Assembly: GCA_944548615.1 (NCBI GenBank)
Contig: OX155964.1
Span: 11,376,925 to 11,440,924 of the forward strand
Length of the DNA: 64,000 bases
Direction of reading: 5' to 3'
From: Micropterix aruncella
Taxonomy: Eukaryota; Arthropoda; Insecta; Lepidoptera; Micropterigidae
The notes beneath the pieces are model-generated. The model was not told the DNA's origin. It did no database searches and worked only from the letters and a program-made list of their open reading frames with translations. Positions within the stretch are counted from its first letter, which is position 1, and each line of letters starts with the position of its first letter. The translations under genes were made by a program, and so were the position numbers. This document shows positions 40,790 to 64,000 of the stretch, piece after piece.

Positions 40790-41490
40790 AAAAAAAAATT
40801 TTTATCGTAAAGAAAAAAAAATAAACAAAAAAAAATTACAAGAATAATTTTAAAAAGAGGAAATACAAAACAAAATGCAAAGAGATCATTAAACACTTTA
40901 GCCACCAAAGCATTTTAGACTTCACTCGAGTAATATTCCTCCAGTGAGTAAAACGCCTTATCTGTGAGGTACCTCTTAAGGCGTCTCTTAAACACGTCAA
41001 GAGATTGCGCCTGCCTAATGTGCTCGCTGAGTTTGCTGTAAACCGCTGGGCCGGCGACATAGGCTAACCTCTCCGACTTGGATAATGAATGACTTACCGA
41101 AAGTAGCATGCTACGGGATCTTGTTGGATAGTGGTGATGCACACTTGCCACTTCAAAATCGGCTAGATTTCTGCGAACGGACAGCGCTACTTCCATTATA
41201 TAAATGGACGGCAGCGTCAAGATGCAGAGATCTCTAAACAGAGGCCTAGCTGGCGTATCAAGCGCCACACGCGCTATTGCGCGGACTGCACGCTTCTGCA
41301 TAACGAAGACCCTCTGCCTGTCGGCTGCTCGCCCCCATAGCTCCGCGCCGTTAGCAGTGAATGAACGTGTGCAAAGTAACATGCGCAGCGCGGATAAATC
41401 GAGAAATGAAGCGATGCGATAGAGTGCATAGCACGCTCTTCCCAATTTATCACATACAGCATAATATGTAGGTGCCATCGTAACTCATAT
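40790..41490 (-). mobile_element. 5'-truncated Jockey/CR1-type LINE C-terminal fragment
   Basis: The minus-strand frame 41478-40915 (187 aa) reads MQKRAVRAIARVALDTPARPLF...PSIYIMEVALSVRRN and ...FKRRLKRYLTDKAFYSLEEYY, the region after the reverse transcriptase. The A-rich 3' tail is at 40786-40835. The same family, older, is the insertion target at 49400/50421. Confidence 0.8.
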
Positions 41491-42770
41491 AAGAGCCCAA
41501 TCCCACCAATACTCTTGTAGGCCAAGTCAGCAACGATTGATAATAAATGTAAGATCCATGCAGCGCGGAGGTCACACAAGAAAGGCAGTTGAATGAATGC
41601 GTAAAGAAATGCACGTTCTCAAGCACTTTCAATACAATGGCGGGCTGTCGTTTAAGAGTTGTTAAAATGGCGACACAGCTGACAAGATTATCAGCCGCAA
41701 TCAATTTCCCACCTCGAACGTGCCGCACTTTTTCGTTAGCTTCGCAAAGTAACGGCCCATTGCGATGATAGATTAAAACCGATTTGAATGAAATTGGGCC
41801 TTGCTTCAAAATCAAAACTCTGTTGTATTTGCGTGATGGCGTAACAGCCGTATTATACTAGTTGATCATGATTAGCTCATTGCAGACAGATGTATAGACT
41901 GAGTAGACTGGTATAAAGTGTGGATACCTCTGGTTTAAACTAATAGGCCACTTTACCATTAAAAAATAAATTTGAGAAAAATATATGTGCCCTCATACGT
42001 ATCTTCTGATATAATAACCCAAAAATAACCACTTTACCTGTCATGGGTAGCCCATAAAATATACCATTCAATATTTTTAAATACATTTTATGTTGGGATC
42101 GGGACGAAATGTAGGAGTTTTTGAATTGGTGGTTAGATTTTCTCTAGTACATTTTTAAAAAGTAAAAATCGTTTCAAACTTAGGTTTTGATTTTAAACAA
42201 ATAAACTATAATACAAATACATGTGTAATTATAGTACCATGGAAGTACAGTTCAGGAATATATTTTTACTAATAAGACTCAACATTAGCAAGGAGAGCAC
42301 TTAAAGAAAAAACTCAAAAACACTATGCAGATTTTAAAATCTTTTTCTTAATTCTAAACGGAATGGATTGTTTATCAAATATTAAAAAAAAATATAACAA
42401 CTAAACATATGTGGTGTTTTGGATTACAAATTACCTCTCCTATCACGTCATTTTGTTTATAAAAATATAATATGTCATAATATATTAGTGTGATATAATC
42501 CGATACAATAAGATGACGGACAGTTGAATATTAGGAAGAGATAGGATAGATTTGATATTTTCTTTAATTAAATTGATAGGCCTAACGTGTGTCAGTGACA
42601 CGTGGCCTAGTGACACGTGGTGTCAAAACCATGTCACATTTTGATGAGAGGTCTTCGATATGATATCGCGGTGTAGACGAAAATAGAAGCTCCTCTTTAG
42701 CATTATACTGTGTCTTTAGTCTGAGTGGCACACGATATTGTACATTACTTAGACTAGCTGGGTTGTCTAG
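41490..42770. other. Unassigned intergenic stretch
   Basis: AT-rich; a minus-strand frame at 41815-41450 has no recognisable domain. No repeat partner found. Confidence 0.35.
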
Positions 42771-42775
42771 CCGAC

Positions 42776-43247
42776 ACTGAGAAAAACGTTAGATTGATTC
42801 TTATATAACATTTTCTCATTACGGCTTTATACAGAATAATAATAAAACGCTTTATTCATAATGAAAGGCAGAATAACGAAGTTTCAATCGTAATTTTGTT
42901 GAATTACAAGGAATTTTGTTGAATCTCCATTAATCGATTAAATGTATCAATATTATCCGTACGGTTAATACGGAAATAACAGTATTCCGTAGTTTGTGTC
43001 CGGCTATATCCATACGTATCTGTACGGATATAGTCATGTATGCTGTCATGGCAGAAGCGAGATTCCAAGGTCGCGACGTAATGAAATAACAATATGTTTT
43101 AATATTACGTCACGGCAACTACCGTCACGCCAACACCGTTACGCGTCATTTTAATTAATACGTATGGACCACAATCCGAGTTATATACGTCATCCTTGTT
43201 GAAACGTACGTATTTCCGTGTATTACATCGTTTTATTTTCTCAGTGA
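42776..43247. mobile_element. Family E MITE with CACTGAGAAAA/TTTTCTCAGTG ends
   Basis: The 11-bp inverted ends are perfect. A second, inverted copy lies at 58780-59211 and a fragment at 21389-21500. The end sequence would suit a CACTA-like superfamily, but a target duplication could not be confirmed. Confidence 0.75.
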
Positions 43248-43884
43248 AGATTTTGAAGGAACGCTGCGTCCTTTTAAATCTACGTCCTTTTAAATCTAAA
43301 GTGCAAAAGCCGCTCTTCAAAACCTATTAGATGGTTTCTGAGGCCACATTTGCTCGCTGTAAATATTATAAAGCAGGTTCCAAATTACTGATCTTATAGT
43401 TTAGTCATCTAAAACTTTATTATTTATTTCTGCACAAAATCTTTTATGAGAGTGTGTTAATCTCATATTTCATTCTGCATCACAGTATCGTAAAGCCTTA
43501 ACTATATTCTATTCGGGCGACTAACAATCGTTTTAGTTTACAGAAATTATAGCCGTGGGAGTATATATGTAGTGCGAGTGATTTCTTTTTACTAGCATTT
43601 CGAAGTCTCGTAAAGCACTGTGGCAGTCATGCAATATCCAATGTATCAGTTTTATTGTTGGTAGCTATCTGCTATGTTGTAGCTCACAAAATACAAGATT
43701 ATAATAATTTAAAAAAGACTGTATTTTCATTAGAAAAGGGGAGCTTATTGCCTTATGGCAATTTCTATCAGTTAACCTATATTTTAAGTTTATGTTTAAC
43801 TTAAGTTTACGCAATACAAGTGGTGTTATTGTATTGGCCTTCAATGAAAGAACGATTGGACAACAATTAAGTTCATATAGACTA

Positions 43885-44435
43885 ATAGACGGCTTTCTAG
43901 CTCTCCGTATTATTTCTGTGATGTAATAAGCTTAAATAAAAAAATGCGATAGATCGCACTAATAATTGAATGTTATTACTGTTAACATTGGTTAAATTAT
44001 TGGCCTTTTATAACCAATCAGATCATTATCGATGGTATTATAGATGGCCAAATAATTTGCTATTATTGCTAAATATTTGCGTTAACCCCTCAAGCCCCGA
44101 TTGGCCACAAAATCGGCCACAAAACGATTCAGCGTGACGGCCCCGTTTTAATTTTATTTTAATTTAATTTGTTTGATTTTATTATGTTTTATTATGTTAA
44201 TATGTTTCATTTTAATTATGGGTACAGTGGTTTGGCAGTAATTATTGTTTTGGTGAGACAGTGACGTAATTCAATTTTTTTACTAATTTTTACTAATTTT
44301 TTTGGGACAGCAACTTGTCAATCGGCTGAGGGGCCGAGGCCTGAAGGGTTAATGCTTTCAGCGCCACCTGCATTTTGCCGGCGCAGAAAGGTTTCCAAAC
44401 TTACTATGCAGTTGAGCAATCTAATTTCATATCTA
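43885..44435 (+). repeat. Interspersed repeat 'D', copy 2, interrupted by a TTAA MITE
   Basis: Blocks CTCCGTATTATTTCTGTGATG, AAATGCGATAGATCGCACT and TTGAGCAATCTAAT are in the same order as at 14838-15110. The insertion at 44086-44348 splits it. Confidence 0.7.
44086..44348. mobile_element. piggyBac-like MITE flanked by TTAA
   Basis: CCCCTCAAGCCCCGATTGG at the left and, inverted, CCCTTCAGGCCTCGGCCC at the right, with TTAA on both sides (44082-44085, 44349-44352). It is inserted in repeat D and absent from the other D copies. Confidence 0.75.
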
Positions 44436-44989
44436 ATCGATGACCTAACTAAAACAGCTGAGCCATAGGTCTACTTATTTTAACATTGCTTTGCTAATTT
44501 TAGCAATATTTGTTGTCATTATCCTAAATAATCGATTGATGTTTTATATGGCATTATGGAAGAGTAGACCAATAATGAATACTTTGCGTCAGCTTTATAC
44601 ATATCGTCTATTGGCTAATGGCTTATTTGCATCTAACTTCTCGGCAGTATACTATTAATATCATCTTCACTATGCGCATGAATGCCGTATTAAATTATCG
44701 TGTTTGTATTTCGCATTACAGCAGGCGTCATCGCGTGCCGGAGAAATAACCACGAATGTATACGTGTCGGTACCGTTGCTTGACCGCACCTTCCAGCGCA
44801 TGTATGTATATAAGTGAGATTGTCTCTCTAGATATTTACGGATAACGTTTTAAAAAGGTGCTGGAATGGCAATTGAAAACAGAAAGACGAAATGTCGAAA
44901 GGTGTAGGACTGGTCGTGGCAGTGGAGAATGTCGCAAAATTTAAAAAAAATCCTGGACTCGTTGGACTATTGGAAAATTTATGCTCGTT

Positions 44990-45725
44990 TATTGAGTCGG
45001 GTCATCTCACGATCAACTGCTATCGGTAGCCTCTTCGAAGAGGTTCGAACCTGGAAAGGACTCTGTCGCGGTAGGTGTATCAGTTCCTCTGGGGGGTGGC
45101 CTTCAGGCGCTGCTGGGCAGTTTGCGCATCGAGCGGCGACGGCCAATCGAACCTGTACTTCGGCGAATATCCGGGGGCAGTGCAGATTTACGTATAAGCT
45201 ACGCAATCTATAACTTACGGCCCCCATTGCCGTCAGAATGTTTGACAGCCCTAAAGGGGGCCTGAAAAGCGCAAAGGGGGCCGCGGAGATTTCGAGGGTC
45301 TAATGACCCCTACGTGGGATAATCCGGCACTGCCGTAGGTCAGGAAATACTTTTACACGTTTCCTAAGAAGCGGAAGTAGTTCCTGACCTGATGACAGCT
45401 GCTCTTGAAACGACCCTTTGACTACCTAATCCCGTGTGAAAGGCGGTCAAAAGACGCCACGGTCCACGATAAATTCCAACTGAATTACTGCTGACATCAG
45501 GTATAGGCCGCGCAAGCGACTTCGAATCCGTAACCAGACTGGAGAAGGGAGAAATCCAGCCAAATCTGGAAGTGAGGACGCGAGTAGTGCCACGCGGCAA
45601 TGCGTTGGACTCTCGCGGGCATCTCACTGCCTTATCCCCAAAGTCTCTGCGTTCACCCCACGATTGAAAGAATATCATATATCGTTATACCTCCCTGGGG
45701 TGACGGGTTCGGCCGCAGTAGAAGG
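44990..45725 (-). mobile_element. Family B retroposon, diverged copy
   Basis: Blocks GACAGCTGCTCTTGAAACGACC, CGCGCAAGCGACTTCGAA and CCTGGGGTGACGGGTTCGGCC match the minus-strand reading of the family. The left third is too diverged to place its end. Confidence 0.6.
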
Positions 45726-46341
45726 CAACTTTAAAGTGGACTCATTGAAATAGTTTTTGAAATAATTAAGTTTGCGAATCCTAAAAACAAAACAACATTT
45801 CCAGTTGATCACAAACAAATAATTATTCATTTTATTTTCCTATCAAAAAAAAACATGAATATCACATCCTATTAATGGCCTCATCGACATTCTCGTCGCG
45901 TGACTAGTCTAGTCCGCTGTGGCCGAGATTTAATTTTCATCAATAACGCATCAATTTAAATTTTATTTTCATTAATAAACAACATCTATATGTAAATCAA
46001 GTCTGGACATCTTCTGCGCAATCGGTAAAAAATTCTGAATAGTCATACCTACGCATAGTTTATTATTTCCAAAAAAATTTAAAAACTGTGGAGTACCTCA
46101 TTTTACATTGCTGCCAAATTATTCATACAGTCGTTACATGTATATATACTTTTTTTTATATAAAAGCGAGGTACTTTCAGTTCAATTACAAAAAAAAACA
46201 GACTCAAATTACAAAAAAAATAAGATAATAAATGTGTTTTTCAAAAATAATCAACACCAGAAGTAATATTAAAATAACAAAATACAAAACAATATTAAAT
46301 AACAAAAAATACAAAAAGAAAATAAAAATACAACTCTAAAG

Positions 46342-47523
46342 CAGTGATTTTTAATCAGTGGGTCGCCACCCCATGGGGGTCCCGAAGAGACCCTAAGGGC
46401 GTAGGCTATTGTGTAGCAAAAATCGAAAATATTATAAAATATTTTCTTATATAATATGCAAATATTTACAGCTTCGGAAGAGAAACATATTTTTATTGTG
46501 TTTTGCATATTTTAATGTGCTTTTTCAAAACTTTTCTTGATATAAGATGGAAACAGTTAGGTGCAGCATCGAAAGTAATAAATTAATAGTAAAATAACAT
46601 TTTTTTAAACTTTTTTTTAAAGATTTTTTTTTAAATCCTCTGTCTCGAGCCAACCTTGGTTGCAGCAGCCCTGTCGCGGTGAAACTTATAACGGGTTATC
46701 ATAATTGAATGCTTATACAAAATTTCGTTTCTGTGCTGTTGGCCGTTGAGGAGTCCCCTCGTCGGTAGCCAAACCTGGGCTCAGCAGCCATGCCATGATG
46801 AAACTTAGAATGGGCTATCATAATTAAATGCGTATACAAAATTTCGTTTCTATGCTGTTGACCGTTACGGAGTCCCCTCGTCGGTAGTCAACCCTGGGCT
46901 CAGCAGCCATGCCATGATGAAACTTAGAATGTTGACCGTTGAGGAGACTCCTCGTCGTTAGCCAACCCTGGGGCCAGCAGCCATGCCATGATGAAACCTA
47001 GAATGGGCTATCATAATTAAATGCTTAGGTATACAAAATTTCGTTTCTATGCCGTTGACCGTTGAGGAGTCCTCTTGTCGGTAACCAACCCTGGTCACAG
47101 CAGCTATGTCATGGTAAAACTTATAATGGGCTATGATAATTGAATGCGTATACAAAATTATGTGTCTGCGCTGTTGACCGTTGAGGAGTCCCTCGTCGGG
47201 AGCCAATCCTGGGTACAGAATCAGGTCATGCTTACCATTAAAATGTATTATCATCGAAACTGAACTAAAATGTAAAATTTCAACTTCATAGGAAAAGAGG
47301 AAGTGGTTAAATTCTGCTTGCAAGATTTCACCTAAACAAACATACCGACAAACATTGCAACGTATGTTAATGTGGCTTATGCCGTTGTTTTTAGAAAAAA
47401 AATCCATTTATTAGGGGCTTTCAGTTACAGTTGTGAAAGAGAAAACAGTCTAAGGGCGGTCGAGAAAAAGTTTTTGTTTGTTACCAAAAAGGGGGTCGCG
47501 ATCTAAAAAAGGTTGAAAAACTG
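46342..47523. mobile_element. Non-autonomous hAT element with 8-bp target duplication and internal minisatellite
   Basis: Left end CAGTGATTTTTAATCAGTGGGTCGCCACCCC, here given as blocks CAGTGATTTTTAATC and GGGTCGCCACCCC; right end (inverted) CAGTTTTTCAACC with GATCGCGACCCCC. Flanked by CTCTAAAG at 46334-46341 and 47524-47531 (TA central, as in Buster-type hATs). It lies 336 bp upstream of the start codon of the QRICH2-like gene. Length 1182 bp; no transposase. Confidence 0.88.
46640..47240. repeat. Minisatellite, about 120-bp unit, about five copies
   Basis: Anchor CGTTGAGGAGTCCCCTCGTCGG and variants recur at about 46744, 46862, 46930, 47061 and 47178, followed by GCCAACCCTGG and CAGCAGCCATG. 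One unit is shortened to about 68 bp. Related units occur at 38580-38750 and 57110-57310. Confidence 0.85.
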
Positions 47524-47858
47524 CTCTAAAGAATTTAAAAAAAATAATATCATATAATCCATATTATCACACATTAAGGTATTAAATATATATATATATT
47601 CAAGAATAAACAAGTAGATTTGATAGATGCTATACTTGGCTTTTAAAATCTAAGACAGCTATGTCCAAATAATCCAAATTATAGAGATCATGCATTGCTA
47701 GGTTTCATATTTGGAATATTCGGAACGTATCCCACAAAACGAATATTTTGAAATTTTATTCAATATTTAAAAAAAGATTTTCACATCTGACAGGTAGTTT
47801 ATTTTTGAGAAATGTTTATTTCATATTGAATTTATTTTTTTCTACTAAATCCGGTAAA

Positions 47859-60655
<12,797 letters not shown>

Positions 60656-60975
60656 ATTTTATAAAAACAACTGTTTACATATTTCTTGTGAAATCCATTG
60701 TTTCCTAGTGACCTCAAATATACAAATGCTGACGTAAAACTGTCAATATTGCGGTTATTTCTTTTTGTTACGAACGTATGACGTCATAATACCTAGGCCT
60801 TATTAATATAACAATTAGGTAATATTAAATTACTCACAAAAGCATTTACTCGTACAAAGGACAATGGGTAAAAATGTATGGACGCTGGGTCCACCTCTCC
60901 AATAACAATAACCCATTTACCATTGGAAAGACCAATTTATCTAAAATATTTATGAGTACAACTTACCTCAATTAT

Positions 60976-61641
60976 TATTATAGCCGACGAACTTGCTAGG
61001 ACGGGAGCAAAGGGAACGTTATACGGCCCTGAACCTTGCTGTGGCGTACCATTATTATTATAGCCGACGAACTTGCTAGGACGGGAGCAAAGGGAACGTT
61101 ATACGGCCCTGAACCTTGCTGTGGCGTACCAAAAAGCCTTGCAAACCTAATGCTCAAACAAATGTGTTTAGAACAATCCGTCAACCACTGGAACAACACG
61201 CCAGGGTTGAATCATTCCAAAGCGCTTATTAAGCCGTACGACCGTAAGACGGCCCGTGAGGCCCTACCGCTAAATAGGAACAATCTACGCATACTGGTAA
61301 GGGCGCTCACGGGGCATTGTGACCTGAACAAACACATGTTCAACCTCAAGCTCAAAGACACAAAAATGTGCAGGTTCTGCCAAGGGGCAGAGGAAACTCC
61401 CCAGCACCTCATGTGCGAGTGTGGCCCGCTGACGCGTAAAGGATACACCCACCTATGTGGTCACTACCTCCAACCTGAGGAGATAAAACAATCTGGCGCC
61501 AAAAGCCTGCTGCGGTTCTTAAATGACACGAGGCTTAGCGCAGAACTATAGTAGGTGGCGAGCACAATAGATCAGCAATAGTCGCAGTGTTACAAGGCTC
61601 ATAAAGACCTTAGAAAAGCCCCACTCAACAAATAAAATAAA
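60976..61641 (+). mobile_element. RNase-H LINE 3' part with 12-bp target duplication and 80-bp 5' duplication
   Basis: The frame 61036-61551 covers the end of RNase H (ADELARTGAKGTLYGPEP) through the intact Cys/His motif (CRFCQGAEETPQHLMCECG) to a stop, without the shifts seen at 49412-50420. The target duplication TACCTCAATTAT is at 60964-60975 and 61642-61653. The first 80 bp occur twice in tandem (60971-61050, 61051-61130). A-rich tail at the right end. Confidence 0.9.
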
Positions 61642-61839
61642 TACCTCAATTATGAGCCGTTTCGGAGTTTTGACGTTCGGAATTATACAAAACCCCCATT
61701 GCCAAATTATTAATTTAAAATATATTATTTACAGAGAAGAAATATAAAAGATGTACGGTCACTGGGCACACCATGTTGGACAGTTGACCTTAGCATATTA
61801 CATACGTCAGTATACAAAGCGCCAATGAAATAATAATAA

Positions 61840-62300
61840 TAATAATAATAAACTCTTTATTTGCTCTTAATTGTTATACAAAAAGGCGAGCTTATTGCCA
61901 CAAGGCAATGTCTTACAACTAACACAAACACAGTGGTACATGCGCGCATTGTGAAAATAAAGATTATTACATAATATACAGACCGTCTGCATAACATACA
62001 GACAACTGGAAGAATTTAAAACTAATAATGCCCGAGAAGAGGAAATTGGGAGAGGAAGATGAGAGAAAGGGAAGAACTGGTTACTTCTTAGAAAGGTAGT
62101 AATCCTTAAGGTGAGTCTTACACGATTGTAAAGAAGGCTAGTTTCGTATGTTTGCTGGGAGATCGTTCCAGAGTCTTGCACCACGGACACAGAAAGAATA
62201 GGAATAGAAATCGCTATTATGACTCGGATTTTTTAGTAAACTGTCAGAGGCTGACCGAAGTACGAGACCGTGGGAACTTAGTGGTTCAAATCATGAGACA
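61840..62300 (-). pseudogene. LINE C-terminal/3' UTR fragment
   Basis: On the minus strand codons near 62195-62080 read FCVRGARLWNDLPANIRN...CKTHLKDYYL, the conserved end of insect LINE proteins. A 3' UTR follows with GGCAATAAGCTCGCC, ending in an ATT microsatellite (61828-61850). GAGCTTATTGCC is also seen at 43741. Confidence 0.7.
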
Positions 62301-62664
62301 CATTACATAGGTCAAGCAACATATCCCAGTATTTCCCCTCCATATACATTGACAAACTCGAGCCTTCTTAGGAATATATAGTTTGTACTCTCTCTATCGT
62401 TTCGGATATTCTGCGACGGTTTTAACAGTTTTTAAAAATACAATGCTTGGATGTGTTAGGTGCCCTGGGGGAAAAAGGTAATTAGCCATATTTAATTGGA
62501 TATAACTCAGAAACGCCTAACAATTGAGATCAGTCGTTTTAGTATTAAATGTTCTATAGAAAGAGAGAGATCTATCCATTGGTAAATGGTTTACAGCTAT
62601 TGGAAAAGTGGGCTCAAAAAGCCCATTTTCTTTTCAAACTAATATGATTTACTTGAATCATTGA

Positions 62665-63490
62665 TTATATTATGTGTTAGATTGCTCAACTCCATAGTGC
62701 TATAAATAGGATAGAAAACGAATTTACCGCGTGAAATTTGTAGGACCCGACGTTTCGGTGACGTTGCAGCCGCCGTTGTCTAGGGTAGACTGAAGAGCTG
62801 TCAGTCCGTTGTTTTGCGGGTAGGCCATTGTTCTATCCAAGGAACAATTCTACTTTCCTCGCATGATCCGGGAAGCCATTGAAATAAGAAGAACTCCGAA
62901 CTTCAATAGAGATGACGGCTACAAACTCTCTTCTACGTGGAACCCTCTTCTTAAAATGTTCCCGACGCCGAACGCCGAACGCAAAGACGTAAAACAGGAT
63001 ACAGTGAGTGTTGTGTGCAAGACGGATTTTAAAAATTCCCGCGCTCTGAGCCCGGCCCCCCACCACCGTTATAACCTACGCAGTGGCGGCAGCGGTTTGC
63101 GGACTACCCGCAAAACAACGGACTGACAGCTCTTCAGTCTACCCTAGACAACGGCGGCTGCAACGTCACCGAAACGTCGAGTCCTACAAATTTCACGCGG
63201 TAAATTCGTTTTCTATCCTATTTATAATGTCAAACAACCGCGATAGTCTTCGATTTTATATCCATAGTGCTATTTGGCATACCTTCTGAAACGGCGAAAT
63301 GCAGGTAGGCTACCTATAATCACATTGATAATGAATGGTTTTATATTGAGTACTGCAATTGAATATAAATACCCAATTATTTAACTAGGGATTACAATAA
63401 TAACAAACAATTATTAGTGCCATCTATCGCATTTTTGTATAGGCTGATTACATTACAGAAATAATACGGAGAGATAGAATGCCATCTATT
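62665..63490 (-). repeat. Interspersed repeat 'D', copy 3, interrupted by a Penelope-like element
   Basis: AGATTGCTCAACTCCATAGTGC at the left and, beyond the insertion, AGTGCCATCTATCGCATTTTTG and AGAAATAATACGGAGAGATAG at the right are the inverted blocks of repeat D. Confidence 0.7.
62704..63260 (+). mobile_element. Penelope-like element, short copy with 123-bp inverted arms and 13-bp target duplication
   Basis: The arms 62701-62823 and 63104-63226 are reverse complements with one mismatch. The centre codes MIREAIEIRRTPNFNRDDGY and KLSSTWNPLL, which I recognise as the C-terminal region next to the GIY-YIG endonuclease of Penelope-like retroelements. The element is flanked by TCCATAGTGCTAT at 62691-62703 and 63261-63273. 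The right end carries a further tail (CAAACAACCGCGATAGTC) shared with 22528 and 59230. Reverse transcriptase is absent. Confidence 0.82.
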
Positions 63491-63654
63491 AGTCTAACTG
63501 AACATTAAAGTGCATAATTATTTATGATTGAAAACTGTACACCAAATTAAAAGTTGACGCCTTTATGTAAATAAAATTAAAATATAAGAGGTATGGTTTA
63601 ACAATTCGGTTGTTATTATATTATTATTATTTTATACCGTATAGGCGTGTTAAG

Positions 63655-63960
63655 CGCATAGGGTAACAAAATAGAGAACGGGAGTGCGAAGACGGACTGT
63701 GAGTAAATGCGTTCACCGAATAGAAAGAGATAGGGACATGTGGGGCCCTCCTCTATCCTTGTCTAGTTGCGCATGCGCGTTTATCCATAGCATAGCAGAC
63801 TTATGGCGTCGAAACGTTGCCATAGTGATATGTGTATGTGTCTCCGTGAATGCACGACTAGAGAAGGATGGAGGGGGTACTATATGCTGCTGTCTTCTTC
63901 TATTCGGCTGACGCATTCTCAGGCTAGTCACGGGGTCTAGTAGTTATAAGTCAATGGTTA
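63655..63960. repeat. Interspersed repeat 'F', right copy
   Basis: Diverged direct copy of positions 130-400. Shared blocks: CTATCCTTGTCTAGTTGCGC, TTATCCATAGCATAGCAGA and GACGCATTCTCAGGCT. The right copy has a 35-bp segment (GTGTATGTGTCTCCGTGAATGCACG) lacking in the left. Confidence 0.7.
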
Positions 63961-64000
63961 AGCGCAACTAACAGTGCACCGCCATACTGTTATACCACAG

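Noticed and set aside
43105..43320. Basic small protein on the minus strand
   Set aside because: The frame lies mainly in a family E MITE.
46640..47240. Second CRISPR-like repeat set
   Set aside because: Units of about 120 bp are homologous over their full length; it is a minisatellite within a hAT element.
62863..63126. Host gene exon in the Penelope-like element
   Set aside because: It lies between inverted arms of a retroelement with target duplication, and its sequence matches the Penelope C-terminal pattern.

Overview
The window looks like AT-rich, intron-bearing insect nuclear DNA, most probably from a moth or butterfly. The reasons are GT-AG introns, a very dense and nested transposon load, and an interspersed repeat ending in AACCGACTTCAAAAAAAGGAGG, which I know from lepidopteran genomes. 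There is no bacterial, viral or organellar gene organisation.

Three host genes can be assembled by joining exons with matching splice phases. (1) A four-pass claudin-like membrane protein lies on the minus strand (start codon at 25182, last exon at 5544-4769). It has a 14.4-kb first intron and a pair of 166-nt homologous exons (8452-8287 and 6681-6516) that must be mutually exclusive. Its last exon continues in frame for 223 codons past a UGA stop, which makes it a stop-codon-readthrough candidate. (2) An unidentified acidic/Ser-Pro-rich protein lies on the plus strand (17331-21444), inside the first intron of gene 1. It has two competing donors 7 nt apart that open two different frames. (3) A 12-exon plus-strand gene (47859-60655) encodes a 771-aa protein of the QRICH2/DUF4795 family, which is linked to sperm flagella.

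The rest is mostly mobile DNA. 1-4420: a repeat also seen at the far end of the window, then an intact hAT (Buster-like) transposon of 3366 bp with an 8-bp target duplication, inserted into an old RNase-H LINE and itself carrying a LINE 3' fragment. 10.6-25 kb (intron of gene 1): a decayed LINE, MITEs, a 356-bp tandem array, Penelope-type palindromes and Tc1/mariner relics. 25-47 kb: intergenic, with a Harbinger-like MITE, several copies of an unfamiliar 610-640-bp retroposon ('family B'), a 404-bp tandem array built from LINE 3' ends, a piggyBac-like MITE and a non-autonomous hAT. 47.8-60.7 kb: gene 3, whose introns hold more LINEs, a split SINE and an (AT)n tract. 60.7-64 kb: an RNase-H LINE, a LINE tail and a Penelope-like element with 123-bp inverted arms and a 13-bp target duplication.

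Genes 1 and 2 overlap as host intron and nested antisense gene; gene 3 is independent. Gene identities come from motif recognition alone, without database searches.
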